NCBI RefSeq assembly: GCF_040892595.1
Contig: NZ_JBFRYB010000001.1
Location: 434,001-498,000 of the forward strand
DNA: 64,000 nt
Direction of reading: 5' to 3'
From: Zhongshania sp. R06B22
GTDB lineage: Bacteria; Pseudomonadota; Gammaproteobacteria; Pseudomonadales; Spongiibacteraceae
Positions 33,123-41,238 of the stretch are shown here, one piece after another (within the stretch, counting starts at the first letter, position 1; each line of letters begins with the position of its first letter). The position numbers and the translations under genes are program-made. The notes below the pieces were generated by a model, which saw only the letters and a program-made list of their open reading frames with translations, was not told the origin of the DNA and did not search any database.

Positions 33123-36110
33123 ATGTCTCGCATAAAATGTCTGCATTTGCCGTTACTTGCTGTCGCGGTCTCATTGGCGGCTTGTAATGAACAAAACCCC
33201 GGCGCAGGCGCTGAACAGCAGTCAGTGGCGGTCGCTCCATCATTAGGCCTAATCCGTAATGCACAGGTTAAAATATTTCAGGGAGACGGTACGACCTTAC
33301 TCGGCGAAGGAACGAGTGCCGCCAACGGAACGGTTGATGTTAGTTACCTTAATTACACGGGGCCGGTCGTCATTGAAGTTCTTGGTGGTAGCAGCGCGAC
33401 CTATTTTGATGAGTCTTTAAAGCAGTTTGTTGCGCTTCCAGCGTCAGCGACTGTTCGTGCAATTGCAGTATTACCAGCTGTGAGCCTTGCCGTAACTCCT
33501 TTAACGAATTTAGCCTATGAAATAGCTAAAGCGCGCAGCAGTGCTGCGCTTACGGCCGCCGAAGTTGCTGATATTAATGAGCAAGTACGCCTGAGCTTAG
33601 CTCCCGGTATTAGCAGTATTTTGGCGATTCCAGAGTTAGTTAGCAGCGCCACAGGCCCAAAGCTCGATAATACAGATGCTGGTAAACACGCATTAGTTCT
33701 AGCGGCTTTGGCTGACTTGTCTTCTGGCAACGCCAGTCCAGCCTTGAATACATTGCTGGCTATGGCAAGTGATGGTGCGGATGGGGCGTTGGATGGCTTG
33801 GTGGATGGTTCTTCAATAACCGTGCCCTACGTCGATTTTATCGCCGATATGGCCGCAGCATTGTCGCGGCAAGCAAATACCTATGGAAACGATGCCTTGA
33901 AAGCGGCTTCGGCAGATCAAAAACCTAGTAGTGCCACTATTGAAGAAGGGAATACGGGTGGCACTGGCGGTTCAGGTACAGGCGGTACCGGTGGGTCGGG
34001 TACAGGCGGAACGGGTACAGGTGGAACTGGCACGGGTGGAACAGGCACCGGTGGAACAGGTACAGGTGGAACAGGTACAGGTGGAACAGGTACAGGTGGG
34101 ACAGGTACAGGTGGGACAGGTACAGGCGGATCAGGTACCGGCGGTAACACAGACCCCGCAGTTAACAATGAAGGTAAAGGGCGTTTCACCGGTGATGGCT
34201 TTACCGGTGACGTAAATGGTGTGACATACACCTACACCGATTCAGTTAACGTACTACCAAATAACGCCGACAAAACTCAGTTCTATATTGAAGGTCGCGA
34301 CAGCGCCGCGACAAGCAAGTGGCGAGTAGTCATTCCGAATGCAGTTGGAACATATAACTGTGATGACTCCGGCGATGAAACGGTTTTGCAGCACCTTAAC
34401 CAAGGCGGATTAGCGGTTAATTCCGGTGTGGGTTCAAATGATGGCGACTGCATAGTTAAGGTCTTGCAAGTTGGTGCGGTTTACGAAGGATACTTTACTG
34501 GGAAACTCTATGGCGCAGTAGGAACCCCTCTGAAGCCGGTAACAAATGGCTACTTTTATGCAACCTCAGAGGTTGTTGATACTGGCGGCGGTGGCGGTAA
34601 TACGGGCGGCGGCAGCACCGATGGTGGCGTTAGTGGTGATCTAAACAATGCCGTTTACGATTCCTTGAATGGTCGAAATGGCGCAACTGTGAGCTTTGTT
34701 GGCAGCGCGGAATCTTATAATCTAGGAGTTGCTGACGTTGGTAGTGGTTTTGGCTTGCGCGGCCTCGACTTCTATGTTGATCGCACAAGGGACGTGAATA
34801 CGACCTTATTCCAAGAAGCTTATCCAAGTTATTTAGAGGTCGATATCACTAATCCAGTACTGGGCGAGCAAGATTGTGGCGATGAGCTAAAAATCCGCTT
34901 GAGTATGGCAGGTGGCGCAAATTCCGGACGCTATTCTGCGAGCGAGTGTAAAATGCGTCTTGATTATGCCAGTGATATTGGCGGTCTTCAGGGTGTAATT
35001 TTATCGGCTACATTAACTTCGACATCAGATACCAGTCCGACATTTGAGTTAGTAAACACGCCATTCCGTATTTACCACCATGTCGGTACTGCCGGTGAAT
35101 TGGTCGGTGACTTGCCGCTGGATGTTTATGGTTCTATTGAAATAGGTGATGAAGGCAGCTTTGAGCTTGGGCCTGATCAGCACTTCTTATTGGAAAATCG
35201 CGTTGGTCTTGGCGGGACGAGCCCTGATGATGGCTCACCAGCATTTACCGGTAATGCATCAGATGTAATCAGCATAGTAACTCAGGGCCATCCTAGTTCT
35301 GGCTTTGCGGTAGATACGACCTACAACTGCGGAACAGAGTATCGCTCACGTGCTGGTGGCTTAGAGCTGGCTATAAAAGTGGGTACTTACCTTTTGGAGA
35401 CTAGGTATAGCTCGTCTAATAATGAGGCCGCAAATTGTCAGATTGTAACGGTAGGGCGTGGCGGCAAGTATTATGATGCGTCTTACACTGCAACGCTAAT
35501 ATCAAATGACACCTCACTGGAAGAGTCGCTGCGTACTTTGCCAGTGACTGGAAAATTCCGCAATTACGCGATACGCCTAAATCGACCAGAAGGTGGTGTC
35601 GATGATGAAGGCGCTTTCACTAGTGAAGAGTCAGGAATGACTTTGCAAATTGTTGATGGCAGCGCCGATTGGCAAACAGGAGATCGATTCAAATTCCTAG
35701 ATGATCAATTCGACCAAGTTTCCAGCTTTGAAACCGGTTATAACTTCTATGCGAGACGTGGCGAACGCAATATTCAACACGGTGTTGAGCTTAACAATAT
35801 TCCGCGTGGGGTAGGCGTTTATGATTGTGCTAACTTGGACGCCAATAGTTTTAATCGAACACTAAATGTTGTTTTATCAGGCGGCGTTATATACGAAACT
35901 ACCAGCTATGATAGCGAGCTAAAGAAAGTTGTCACCTTACCGGGTGCTGCATGTCAGGTAGAGGTTATTAGCGAGGATAATGGCTTCGTTAACGGCACTT
36001 ATTCTGCAACGGCGATTGTTGTAGATGGTGAGCAGATCATGCCTGACGGTGATAATGTTGTGCGGATTTCAGGGAGCTTCCGTCGCAAATTAGAGCCAGC
36101 TCAACAGTAA
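33123..36110 (+). CDS. Large repeat-containing lipoprotein with Gly/Thr linker
   Basis: 995 residues, no family that I recognise. Lipobox LAAC gives Cys21. Residues about 40-275 form an N-terminal domain (AQVKIFQGDGTTLLGEG, AVSLAVTPLTNLAYEIA) like those of bacterial surface proteins with a beta-sandwich plus helical part. Residues 298-342 are a Gly/Thr linker of five-residue units, and a shorter Gly-rich linker lies near 487-505. The remainder appears to contain four related modules, each with paired cysteines (for example VGTYNCDD...CIVKV and VGVYDCAN...CQVEV) and ending in a GxYxATxxxx-GxF-like strand. GGAGAAG precedes the ATG. A strong terminator follows. Probably a cell-surface adhesin-like or sensor lipoprotein; this is inference. 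Confidence 0.75.
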   Translation: MSRIKCLHLPLLAVAVSLAACNEQNPGAGAEQQSVAVAPSLGLIRNAQVKIFQGDGTTLLGEGTSAANGTVDVSYLNYTGPVVIEVLGGSSATYFDESLKQFVALPASATVRAIAVLPAVSLAVTPLTNLAYEIAKARSSAALTAAEVADINEQVRLSLAPGISSILAIPELVSSATGPKLDNTDAGKHALVLAALADLSSGNASPALNTLLAMASDGADGALDGLVDGSSITVPYVDFIADMAAALSRQANTYGNDALKAASADQKPSSATIEEGNTGGTGGSGTGGTGGSGTGGTGTGGTGTGGTGTGGTGTGGTGTGGTGTGGTGTGGTGTGGSGTGGNTDPAVNNEGKGRFTGDGFTGDVNGVTYTYTDSVNVLPNNADKTQFYIEGRDSAATSKWRVVIPNAVGTYNCDDSGDETVLQHLNQGGLAVNSGVGSNDGDCIVKVLQVGAVYEGYFTGKLYGAVGTPLKPVTNGYFYATSEVVDTGGGGGNTGGGSTDGGVSGDLNNAVYDSLNGRNGATVSFVGSAESYNLGVADVGSGFGLRGLDFYVDRTRDVNTTLFQEAYPSYLEVDITNPVLGEQDCGDELKIRLSMAGGANSGRYSASECKMRLDYASDIGGLQGVILSATLTSTSDTSPTFELVNTPFRIYHHVGTAGELVGDLPLDVYGSIEIGDEGSFELGPDQHFLLENRVGLGGTSPDDGSPAFTGNASDVISIVTQGHPSSGFAVDTTYNCGTEYRSRAGGLELAIKVGTYLLETRYSSSNNEAANCQIVTVGRGGKYYDASYTATLISNDTSLEESLRTLPVTGKFRNYAIRLNRPEGGVDDEGAFTSEESGMTLQIVDGSADWQTGDRFKFLDDQFDQVSSFETGYNFYARRGERNIQHGVELNNIPRGVGVYDCANLDANSFNRTLNVVLSGGVIYETTSYDSELKKVVTLPGAACQVEVISEDNGFVNGTYSATAIVVDGEQIMPDGDNVVRISGSFRRKLEPAQQ
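34014..34148 (+). repeat. Nine in-frame 15-bp repeats coding Gly-Thr-Gly-Gly-Thr units
   Basis: Nine consecutive five-residue units: seven GTGGT, then GTGGS and GTGGN. The central DNA copies are nearly identical (GGAACAGGTACAGGT type). Because the unit is a multiple of three, copy-number change would alter linker length without breaking the frame. Degenerate relatives extend the tract left to about 33957. Confidence 0.9.
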
Positions 36111-36141
36111 TTTACGCAGCTTCCTTGAAGTATATTATTTT

Positions 36142-36168
36142 GCCCCAGCAATTGCTGGGGCTTTTTTT
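36142..36168 (+). terminator. Rho-independent terminator of the repeat lipoprotein gene
   Basis: A 20-base perfect palindrome from GCCCCAGCAA and its complement (36142-36161), followed by seven T (36162-36168). The opposite strand has only weak A-rich flanks, so the plus direction is favoured, but it may also serve the convergent tesB gene. Confidence 0.88.
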
Positions 36169-36181
36169 ATGGGAACGCGGT

Positions 36182-37045
36182 TTAGCGCAACACGGCCTCT
36201 TGGGTAACGGACGCAATTAGCAGACCTGATTGTGTAAATATTTTGCCGGTGACAAGACCTCTGCCATTCGCAGCCCAGTGGCTTTCGGTTCGGTATAGCA
36301 ACCACTGATCTACTTTAACCGCTGCGTGTATCCACAGCGAGTGATTCAAAGACGCCAGAAATTTTATCCCGGCTTCGCGTCCGTGTGGCACGGCTATTGT
36401 ACCCGGCAGCCAATAGTCGGACATCATAGCCAGAAGAGAGTGGTGGTCGCGTTCATCGCCGACATCAGCAGCCGAGGGGGTGCGAATCCAAAAATCGCGA
36501 AAGGCGGTATCGGGACTTTCAAAATAGTGTTCTGGATGCAGCATCCGCAGCTCAAAAATATAGGGCTTGGAAAGCACCGCAATGATGTGCTCTGGTAGGC
36601 GATGACTATTTTGCTGGGCAAACATTTCTAGACTGAGTAGTGACTCAGGGTCGGGCGGATTGCCGAGCTCAGTAAATTGATGACTTAGACCCTCCTCGCC
36701 TGCGTGGAAAGAGCACAGTAGCTCGAATATCACCCGCCCACCTTGCTCTGCCGTCACCCGGCGAGTCGCAAAGTTTCGGCTATCACTGAGGCGTTCAACC
36801 GCATAATCAATGGTGTCATCGATCATCCCGCCCCGCATAAAAAAGCCGTTTAGGCTGTGGCATTTCCAATTGCTTACCGTGCGTGTCGCGGCGGCTAGCG
36901 ATTGACCAAGGGCTTGGCCGCCAAAGGTGACGCCGGCCATATTGTCGAGGTTGTGGCGAGCGCGAAAGCGATCTTTAGCAATTTCGTCTAATTGCAGCAT
37001 TTCACTGGCAGTGGGAATGTATCGGGTATTTGTAGAGACGTTCAC
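36182..37045 (-). CDS. tesB: Acyl-CoA thioesterase II
   Basis: 287 residues from a GTG at 37045, matching the 286 of E. coli TesB; a GTG 20 codons upstream (37105) and an ATG 15 codons downstream are alternatives, none with a clear ribosome site. Double hotdog fold: first half VTFGGQALGQSLAAATRTV and HSLNGFFMRGG, second half with MSDYWLPG (catalytic Asp), ASLNHSLWIH (Ser in place of the usual Thr) and SVTQEAVLR (Gln). Hydrolyses fatty acyl-CoA to free acid and CoA in the cytoplasm. No beta-oxidation genes adjoin. Confidence 0.87.
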   Translation of the reverse strand: MNVSTNTRYIPTASEMLQLDEIAKDRFRARHNLDNMAGVTFGGQALGQSLAAATRTVSNWKCHSLNGFFMRGGMIDDTIDYAVERLSDSRNFATRRVTAEQGGRVIFELLCSFHAGEEGLSHQFTELGNPPDPESLLSLEMFAQQNSHRLPEHIIAVLSKPYIFELRMLHPEHYFESPDTAFRDFWIRTPSAADVGDERDHHSLLAMMSDYWLPGTIAVPHGREAGIKFLASLNHSLWIHAAVKVDQWLLYRTESHWAANGRGLVTGKIFTQSGLLIASVTQEAVLR

Positions 37046-37215
37046 TGAGATCTTACTCGCTGCAATGCGTGAGGGGCCTAGAGCATATGGAACAACAGCG
37101 ATCACTTCAACCAGGGCGCTTGATTAAAGCGCGCTCGACTTAATACTGAGCGCTGTTATTATGTATTAGTAAGCAGGCGGTATAAGACTATTCAATAGTA
37201 TAAGGAATCAAAAAC

Positions 37216-37374
37216 TTGGACATCATCCGTATTATTTTTGCGATATTGCTGCCGCCACTTGGGGTATTTTTACAAGTGGGTTTAGGTAAGCACTTTTGGT
37301 TAAATATTATTTTGACACTCTGCGGTTATTTGCCGGGAATTATTCATGCGGTTTATATCATTGCTAAAAAATGA
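37216..37374 (+). CDS. YqaE/Pmp3 family small membrane protein
   Basis: 52 residues of the UPF0057 family: begins MDIIRIIFAILLPPLGVFLQ, then WLNIILTLCGYLPGIIHAVY, two membrane helices with the conserved PPLGV and GxxPGIxHA patterns. Start is a TTG at 37216 with AAGGA about 9 bases before it, which is why length or ATG-based gene calls miss it. The stop overlaps the ATG of the DUF4112 gene by four bases (ATGA). Family members respond to membrane or salt stress in yeast and plants; bacterial role is unclear. Confidence 0.85.
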   Translation: MDIIRIIFAILLPPLGVFLQVGLGKHFWLNIILTLCGYLPGIIHAVYIIAKK

Positions 37375-37754
37375 TAAATCCCACGGCAGAACAGCGACTG
37401 CAACGCAGTCGCCAATTCGCGATTTTATTAGACGGCGCCTGGGGTATTCCTTTTACCCGAGTAAAATTTGGTGTCGACGCTCTACTTGGTTTGCTGCCGG
37501 TCGCGGGTGATTTAGTAAGTGCCATACTTGGCTTAGGTATTGTTTGGCAGGCGCATATGCTTGCTGCGCCCTCCTCGGTAAAATTCAAAATGTTGGCTAA
37601 TATCGGCCTGGATTTTGTGCTTGGAATTGTGCCAATTATCGGTGATATCGCGGATGTGGCGTTTCGAAAAAATATCCGCAATGTTGACTTGCTTGAGGAC
37701 TGGTTAAAAAACAAAGCTCTTAAGAGGGCAAACCCCCAAACCAAATTGGGCTAG
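37371..37754 (+). CDS. DUF4112 family membrane protein
   Basis: 127 residues. Conserved blocks of DUF4112: DGAWGIPFTRVKFGVDALLG, LLPVAGDLVSAILGL, and NIGLDFVLGIVPIIGDIADV, the last two being a repeated GxxPxxGD motif, then FRKNIRNVDLLEDWL. Two hydrophobic hairpins are predicted. Translation is coupled to the YqaE/Pmp3-type gene through the ATGA overlap, so the two small membrane proteins probably act together. Function of the family is unknown. Confidence 0.85.
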   Translation: MINPTAEQRLQRSRQFAILLDGAWGIPFTRVKFGVDALLGLLPVAGDLVSAILGLGIVWQAHMLAAPSSVKFKMLANIGLDFVLGIVPIIGDIADVAFRKNIRNVDLLEDWLKNKALKRANPQTKLG

Positions 37755-37776
37755 CTGCATCGCTATAGACCCCTAG

Positions 37777-37905
37777 TTAGCCTAGTGTTCCGATACTCAA
37801 AGCGAAAATGGCGCCCATACCGCAGACTCCAATATTGATGGCTAAAAATGGGTATTCAGCTCTAGCAGAGTCAGGCACGCGCAGTCTTTGCGTGCTAGTA
37901 AGCAA
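37777..37905 (-). CDS. Candidate 42-residue membrane peptide
   Basis: TTG at 37905 with AGGGG about 9 bases upstream, reading MLTSTQRLRVPDSARAEYPF and then a hydrophobic, Gly-rich segment (LAINIGVCGMGAIFALSIG) to a TAA at 37777. One membrane helix predicted. Convergent with the DUF4112 gene. The start signal and composition are reasonable, but the frame is short and has no recognised relative. Confidence 0.3.
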   Translation of the reverse strand: MLTSTQRLRVPDSARAEYPFLAINIGVCGMGAIFALSIGTLG

Positions 37906-38050
37906 GTGAATTGTCCCCTAAGCGCCGAGCTTAATGTTGTATACGCTCGTTGTTGTCAGCGCGAATCAAATGTAAAAGGCGCAGCCTAGCTGCATTTTAC
38001 CTGTGAAGTCGTAGTAGTATGGGGTCACGATTATATGAAATCAGCTATTT

Positions 38051-40066
38051 ATGACTATAGAAAACCAAAAGTTGGTCGAGTTACTTGGCGACCTTGATGA
38101 TGCAAGTCGAGCATTGGCAGCAGCAGAAGCAATCGCCAAACATGCAGAAATCGGGCGGGTTCTAGATACCGCACGGCTTATTATGGTTGAAGATGGTGGC
38201 CCGGCCGCACTTGAGAGTCGCTCTCAGGTATTGGAGGAAGCTGGGGTGTACCTAGGCACCGACTGGGCTGAGCCCCAGCAACTGCTTCCAACCCTAACCC
38301 CTTTTTCTTTAGCCAGCGCAGAGGCGGCCACGGTCACCATCGAGTGCTTAAGCGAGTTGCGCTTGCTTGCCGTCGCACTTGGGGAATATAAGCACTCAGC
38401 CATTTCTGCTGAGCAGGCCCACCACTTCTTAACCCAGTCTATTGCACTTAACCTTGAGTTACTGTTCTCGGCGGCATCGGAGGCTGAACGGGTCAAGCAG
38501 GGCTCACTTGCAATGGTGCCCCGAGCGCTTATGCAGCACCTCGCCCAGCGGATTGGCTTTGAACATATTATTGACCAGCTAATAGAGGAAATCTGGCGTT
38601 TACTCCGACAACGTCCGATTCAAGTGAATCCGGTCAAGAGTATGATTACCCAAATCGCCATATGTCAGACCAGCGAAGGTATGGATTTTGGTACCAGTGG
38701 CCTCGGTGCGGCAAGGCTAGTAAGCAGCCTCTACGGACCGACTCAGGCCAGCACTGGCGATCCTGGTATTCCCTATTACGAGCAGCGCTTGGCAAGCTTG
38801 GACGGCCAAGCTCTGCAGGCCGAAGCCTTGGGCTTTTCTAGGGCAATGTACGACACCGGTTTGGTGTCGCCTTACCATGCCAGCTTTCTGCGCTTTATAT
38901 TAGATGACTATGAGAATTTACTCATTGATGCGCTCGGACTGTCAGGAACCGGTCGCGACGGTCTTCTTTGCTACGGAGATTTGATCAAGGCCCTGATTAC
39001 CGAGTGTGTATCGCCTTCCACCGCCCAAGCCGTCTACGGTATTGCGATGTTGCTGGAGCGCGGTATTTTGTATCAACAGGGGGTGGCTCAGTCACTCTGG
39101 CGGCAGATTAATTTAACTCTGACTGATTGGGCTGAGAGCCGCCTGCAGTTTATGTGTGATGCCACCACAACCCCCCGCACTCGTCTTATGGAGGGCGTGG
39201 TATGTATGCTGGGGTCGCCATTGGGGATTGGCCAAGGCAATAACCCCACCTGCCAATCGGCGCGGGCGCTTTCTATCTGGGCCACTAGTGACCCTACGTA
39301 TTTGCTGCAGATGATCACTGCCATTGCTCGCGATAATGATTTGACTATGCACTTTGAAGGCCAGGCGATTTCGTCCAAGCAATGTCTTGACGCTTCTCTT
39401 TCGCTTTTGCCCTTTGATCTCGATCCAGTATCGATGCTGCTGGTTCCGCATCTGGACGCAACCTACTTGGAAATGGGCCGTTTATGTATAGGCCGCGAAG
39501 GCGATCCTCACCGCTGGATTAATCCCGAGTTTCACGGCTGGTGGGTTGGGCGGGGCTTCTGTATTAATGTCGACGTGGCCAGCGGCCAACTGATTGACCT
39601 GGAAGCATTCATTCGTAATTTTCACGCGCATTACCATCCGTTTTACAACGGCAACCAACCACTCATTCATCCGCAACCAGCGGGAATAGCGATTACCGAT
39701 AGCGCGGCGCGGTTTATCGGATGGCATGCTATTGCCATTATGCGAGTTGCCTTAGATCAAAACTCAGAGATGCGGGTTTATTTTTTCAATCCCAACAATG
39801 ATAGCGGTCAAAACTGGGGTAACGACGTCATTGTTAGCACCGCTGACCATGGCGAACGTTTTGGTGAGGCCTCGTTGCCGTTTGAACAGTTTGCCTCGCG
39901 CTTATATATTTTTCACTACGACACCCTAGACTACGGCGAACCTGAAAAAGTGCCTGAAGAATCCTTCCAGAATGTAAAATCGCTTATTGAATTAAGCTGG
40001 GGGCTCGATAGGATTCCCGACACCGGTCTTCAAGCCAGTGCCGGTACCGATGGGCCGCATAGCTAA
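38051..40066 (+). CDS. Large unknown protein with papain-like Cys/His/Asn pattern
   Basis: 671 residues, family not recognised. The first 380 residues are helical and largely alpha-repeat-like (AAAEAIAKHAEIGRVLD, LIEEIWRLLRQRP). The C-terminal part has GQGNNPTCQSARALSIWA, where Gln395 precedes Cys401 by six residues exactly as the oxyanion Gln and nucleophile of papain do. His559 follows in GWHAIAIMRVAL at the start of a strand and Asn580 in YFFNPNNDSG completes the Cys/His/Asn order. No signal peptide or membrane helix, so cytoplasmic unless exported by other means. It is a single gene with 296 bases of upstream space. A peptidase, deamidase or transglutaminase-like enzyme is inferred; substrate unknown. 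Confidence 0.7.
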   Translation: MTIENQKLVELLGDLDDASRALAAAEAIAKHAEIGRVLDTARLIMVEDGGPAALESRSQVLEEAGVYLGTDWAEPQQLLPTLTPFSLASAEAATVTIECLSELRLLAVALGEYKHSAISAEQAHHFLTQSIALNLELLFSAASEAERVKQGSLAMVPRALMQHLAQRIGFEHIIDQLIEEIWRLLRQRPIQVNPVKSMITQIAICQTSEGMDFGTSGLGAARLVSSLYGPTQASTGDPGIPYYEQRLASLDGQALQAEALGFSRAMYDTGLVSPYHASFLRFILDDYENLLIDALGLSGTGRDGLLCYGDLIKALITECVSPSTAQAVYGIAMLLERGILYQQGVAQSLWRQINLTLTDWAESRLQFMCDATTTPRTRLMEGVVCMLGSPLGIGQGNNPTCQSARALSIWATSDPTYLLQMITAIARDNDLTMHFEGQAISSKQCLDASLSLLPFDLDPVSMLLVPHLDATYLEMGRLCIGREGDPHRWINPEFHGWWVGRGFCINVDVASGQLIDLEAFIRNFHAHYHPFYNGNQPLIHPQPAGIAITDSAARFIGWHAIAIMRVALDQNSEMRVYFFNPNNDSGQNWGNDVIVSTADHGERFGEASLPFEQFASRLYIFHYDTLDYGEPEKVPEESFQNVKSLIELSWGLDRIPDTGLQASAGTDGPHS

Positions 40067-40271
40067 TAATATCGCCCTTAAAATATGTGAAAGGAAAATA
40101 CTCTCAGCTGCGTATGCTTAGAAAGTGCGCCTAGCTGATGGTGAAAACCTTAAAATAATACCTCAAGGGCACCAGTCGGCAGCTGGTTTTTACGTAGTTG
40201 AATGCCAATATGTCGCTGCGTTAAAATATTGTTTGGCAGCATTATTTAAAATTCAGGAGTGACGGGGGAGT

Positions 40272-40706
40272 GTGGTGTTGAGGCAACTGATATACGTTAG
40301 CGCTTTGTCCAGAGCGCAAAGTCCCTCATGTGTTGACGATATCTTGCGGCAATCAATTCGCAACAATAAGGTTAGTGACATTACGGGGATATTATTGTTT
40401 ATCAATGGCAGTTTCCTGCAAGTCTTGGAGGGTCCATCTGATGCCCTTGATTCTACATACGCAAAGATTCTTGATGATCCCAGGCATACCGACGAGCTTA
40501 AGATTTTAGACACCGAGATATTGGCGAGACAATTTGATGGGTGGTCAATGGGCCATGCTGAACTTTCGAGAAAAGAGCTTGATCAATTTATAGGGAAAAA
40601 TAACTTTTTCACCAGCGGTCGCTGTCTTACAGAGCTAAACAGCGGGACGGTACGCCGAGTGTTAACTGAATTTCGCGAGGGCAGATGGCGTCGCCAGATC
40701 CGCTGA
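40272..40706 (+). CDS. Short BLUF blue-light photoreceptor
   Basis: 144 residues, essentially a lone BLUF domain. Flavin-contacting residues are all present: Tyr8 (LIYVSAL), Asn31 (SIRNNKV), Gln50 (GSFLQVLEG) and the Trp near 92 (GWSMGHAEL). FAD-bound BLUF domains shift hydrogen bonds on blue light and act on a partner protein. No output domain is fused, so it must work through a partner, none of which is evident nearby. The start is a GTG; a second GTG and a TTG follow within three codons, and GGGGGAG at 40264-40270 fits the later ones better, so the true start may be 3-6 bases downstream. Confidence 0.88.
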   Translation: MVLRQLIYVSALSRAQSPSCVDDILRQSIRNNKVSDITGILLFINGSFLQVLEGPSDALDSTYAKILDDPRHTDELKILDTEILARQFDGWSMGHAELSRKELDQFIGKNNFFTSGRCLTELNSGTVRRVLTEFREGRWRRQIR

Positions 40707-40882
40707 TTTAAGGTCTCGGGCGATTTTGTGTAAGTCTCAAGATTGTTGTTAACGACCTTGTCAGGACTGCCGTTTTGCTGCGGATAGAACAGTTACGAAA
40801 AGGGTATTAAAAAGCGTTTAGCAGTGAAGTGTAGTTTTTATAAACTTTTAAATTAGACACCCCACTAGGATGCCTACTATAT

Positions 40883-41050
40883 ATGCTCAAGTCGTTATTT
40901 TCCCTGTGCCTGCTATTTACTCTGAGTGCCTGTGCCAGCCACCCCGATTGCGAGCGAGCGGACATATTTGGGCATTGTAAAAAATGGCAAGGACAAGAAA
41001 ATCCCTGTGAAAACCCAGACTTTCTTGGCTTTTGCCCGCCGACAAAATAA
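40883..41050 (+). CDS. 55-residue cysteine-rich lipoprotein
   Basis: Signal peptide with lipobox LSAC (Cys17). The mature 39 residues contain two copies of a ten-residue motif C-E-x2-D-x2-G-x-C (residues 23-32 and 42-51), a likely duplicated disulfide or metal knot. ATG at 40883, stop at 41050; ribosome site weak (AGGA further upstream). Too short for usual cut-offs but the lipobox and internal repeat are hard to explain by chance. Function unknown. Confidence 0.6.
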   Translation: MLKSLFSLCLLFTLSACASHPDCERADIFGHCKKWQGQENPCENPDFLGFCPPTK

Positions 41051-41238
41051 GTTCTGAATAGGTGGTCTAAGCATTCCCACTATCTATCTGCACAGCTCTA
41101 AAGTACTTAGCTAAGGTGATACTTTTAAGCCCTGTCTACCGTGCTACTTAAAATCAACACTTGAGATCGCTGACTTGTGCTTTTCCGCCACGGAGTAAGT
41201 ATGATGACCACCCATATAAGCTTTAGGACCTTTTAACA

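Noticed and set aside
34014..34148. CRISPR array
   Set aside because: The units are contiguous 15-base coding repeats without spacers and no cas gene is near.
33917..34231. Long open frames on both strands inside the Gly/Thr repeat tract
   Set aside because: They arise because the repeat unit has no stops in other frames; no start signal or family pattern, and they lie wholly within the 995-residue gene.
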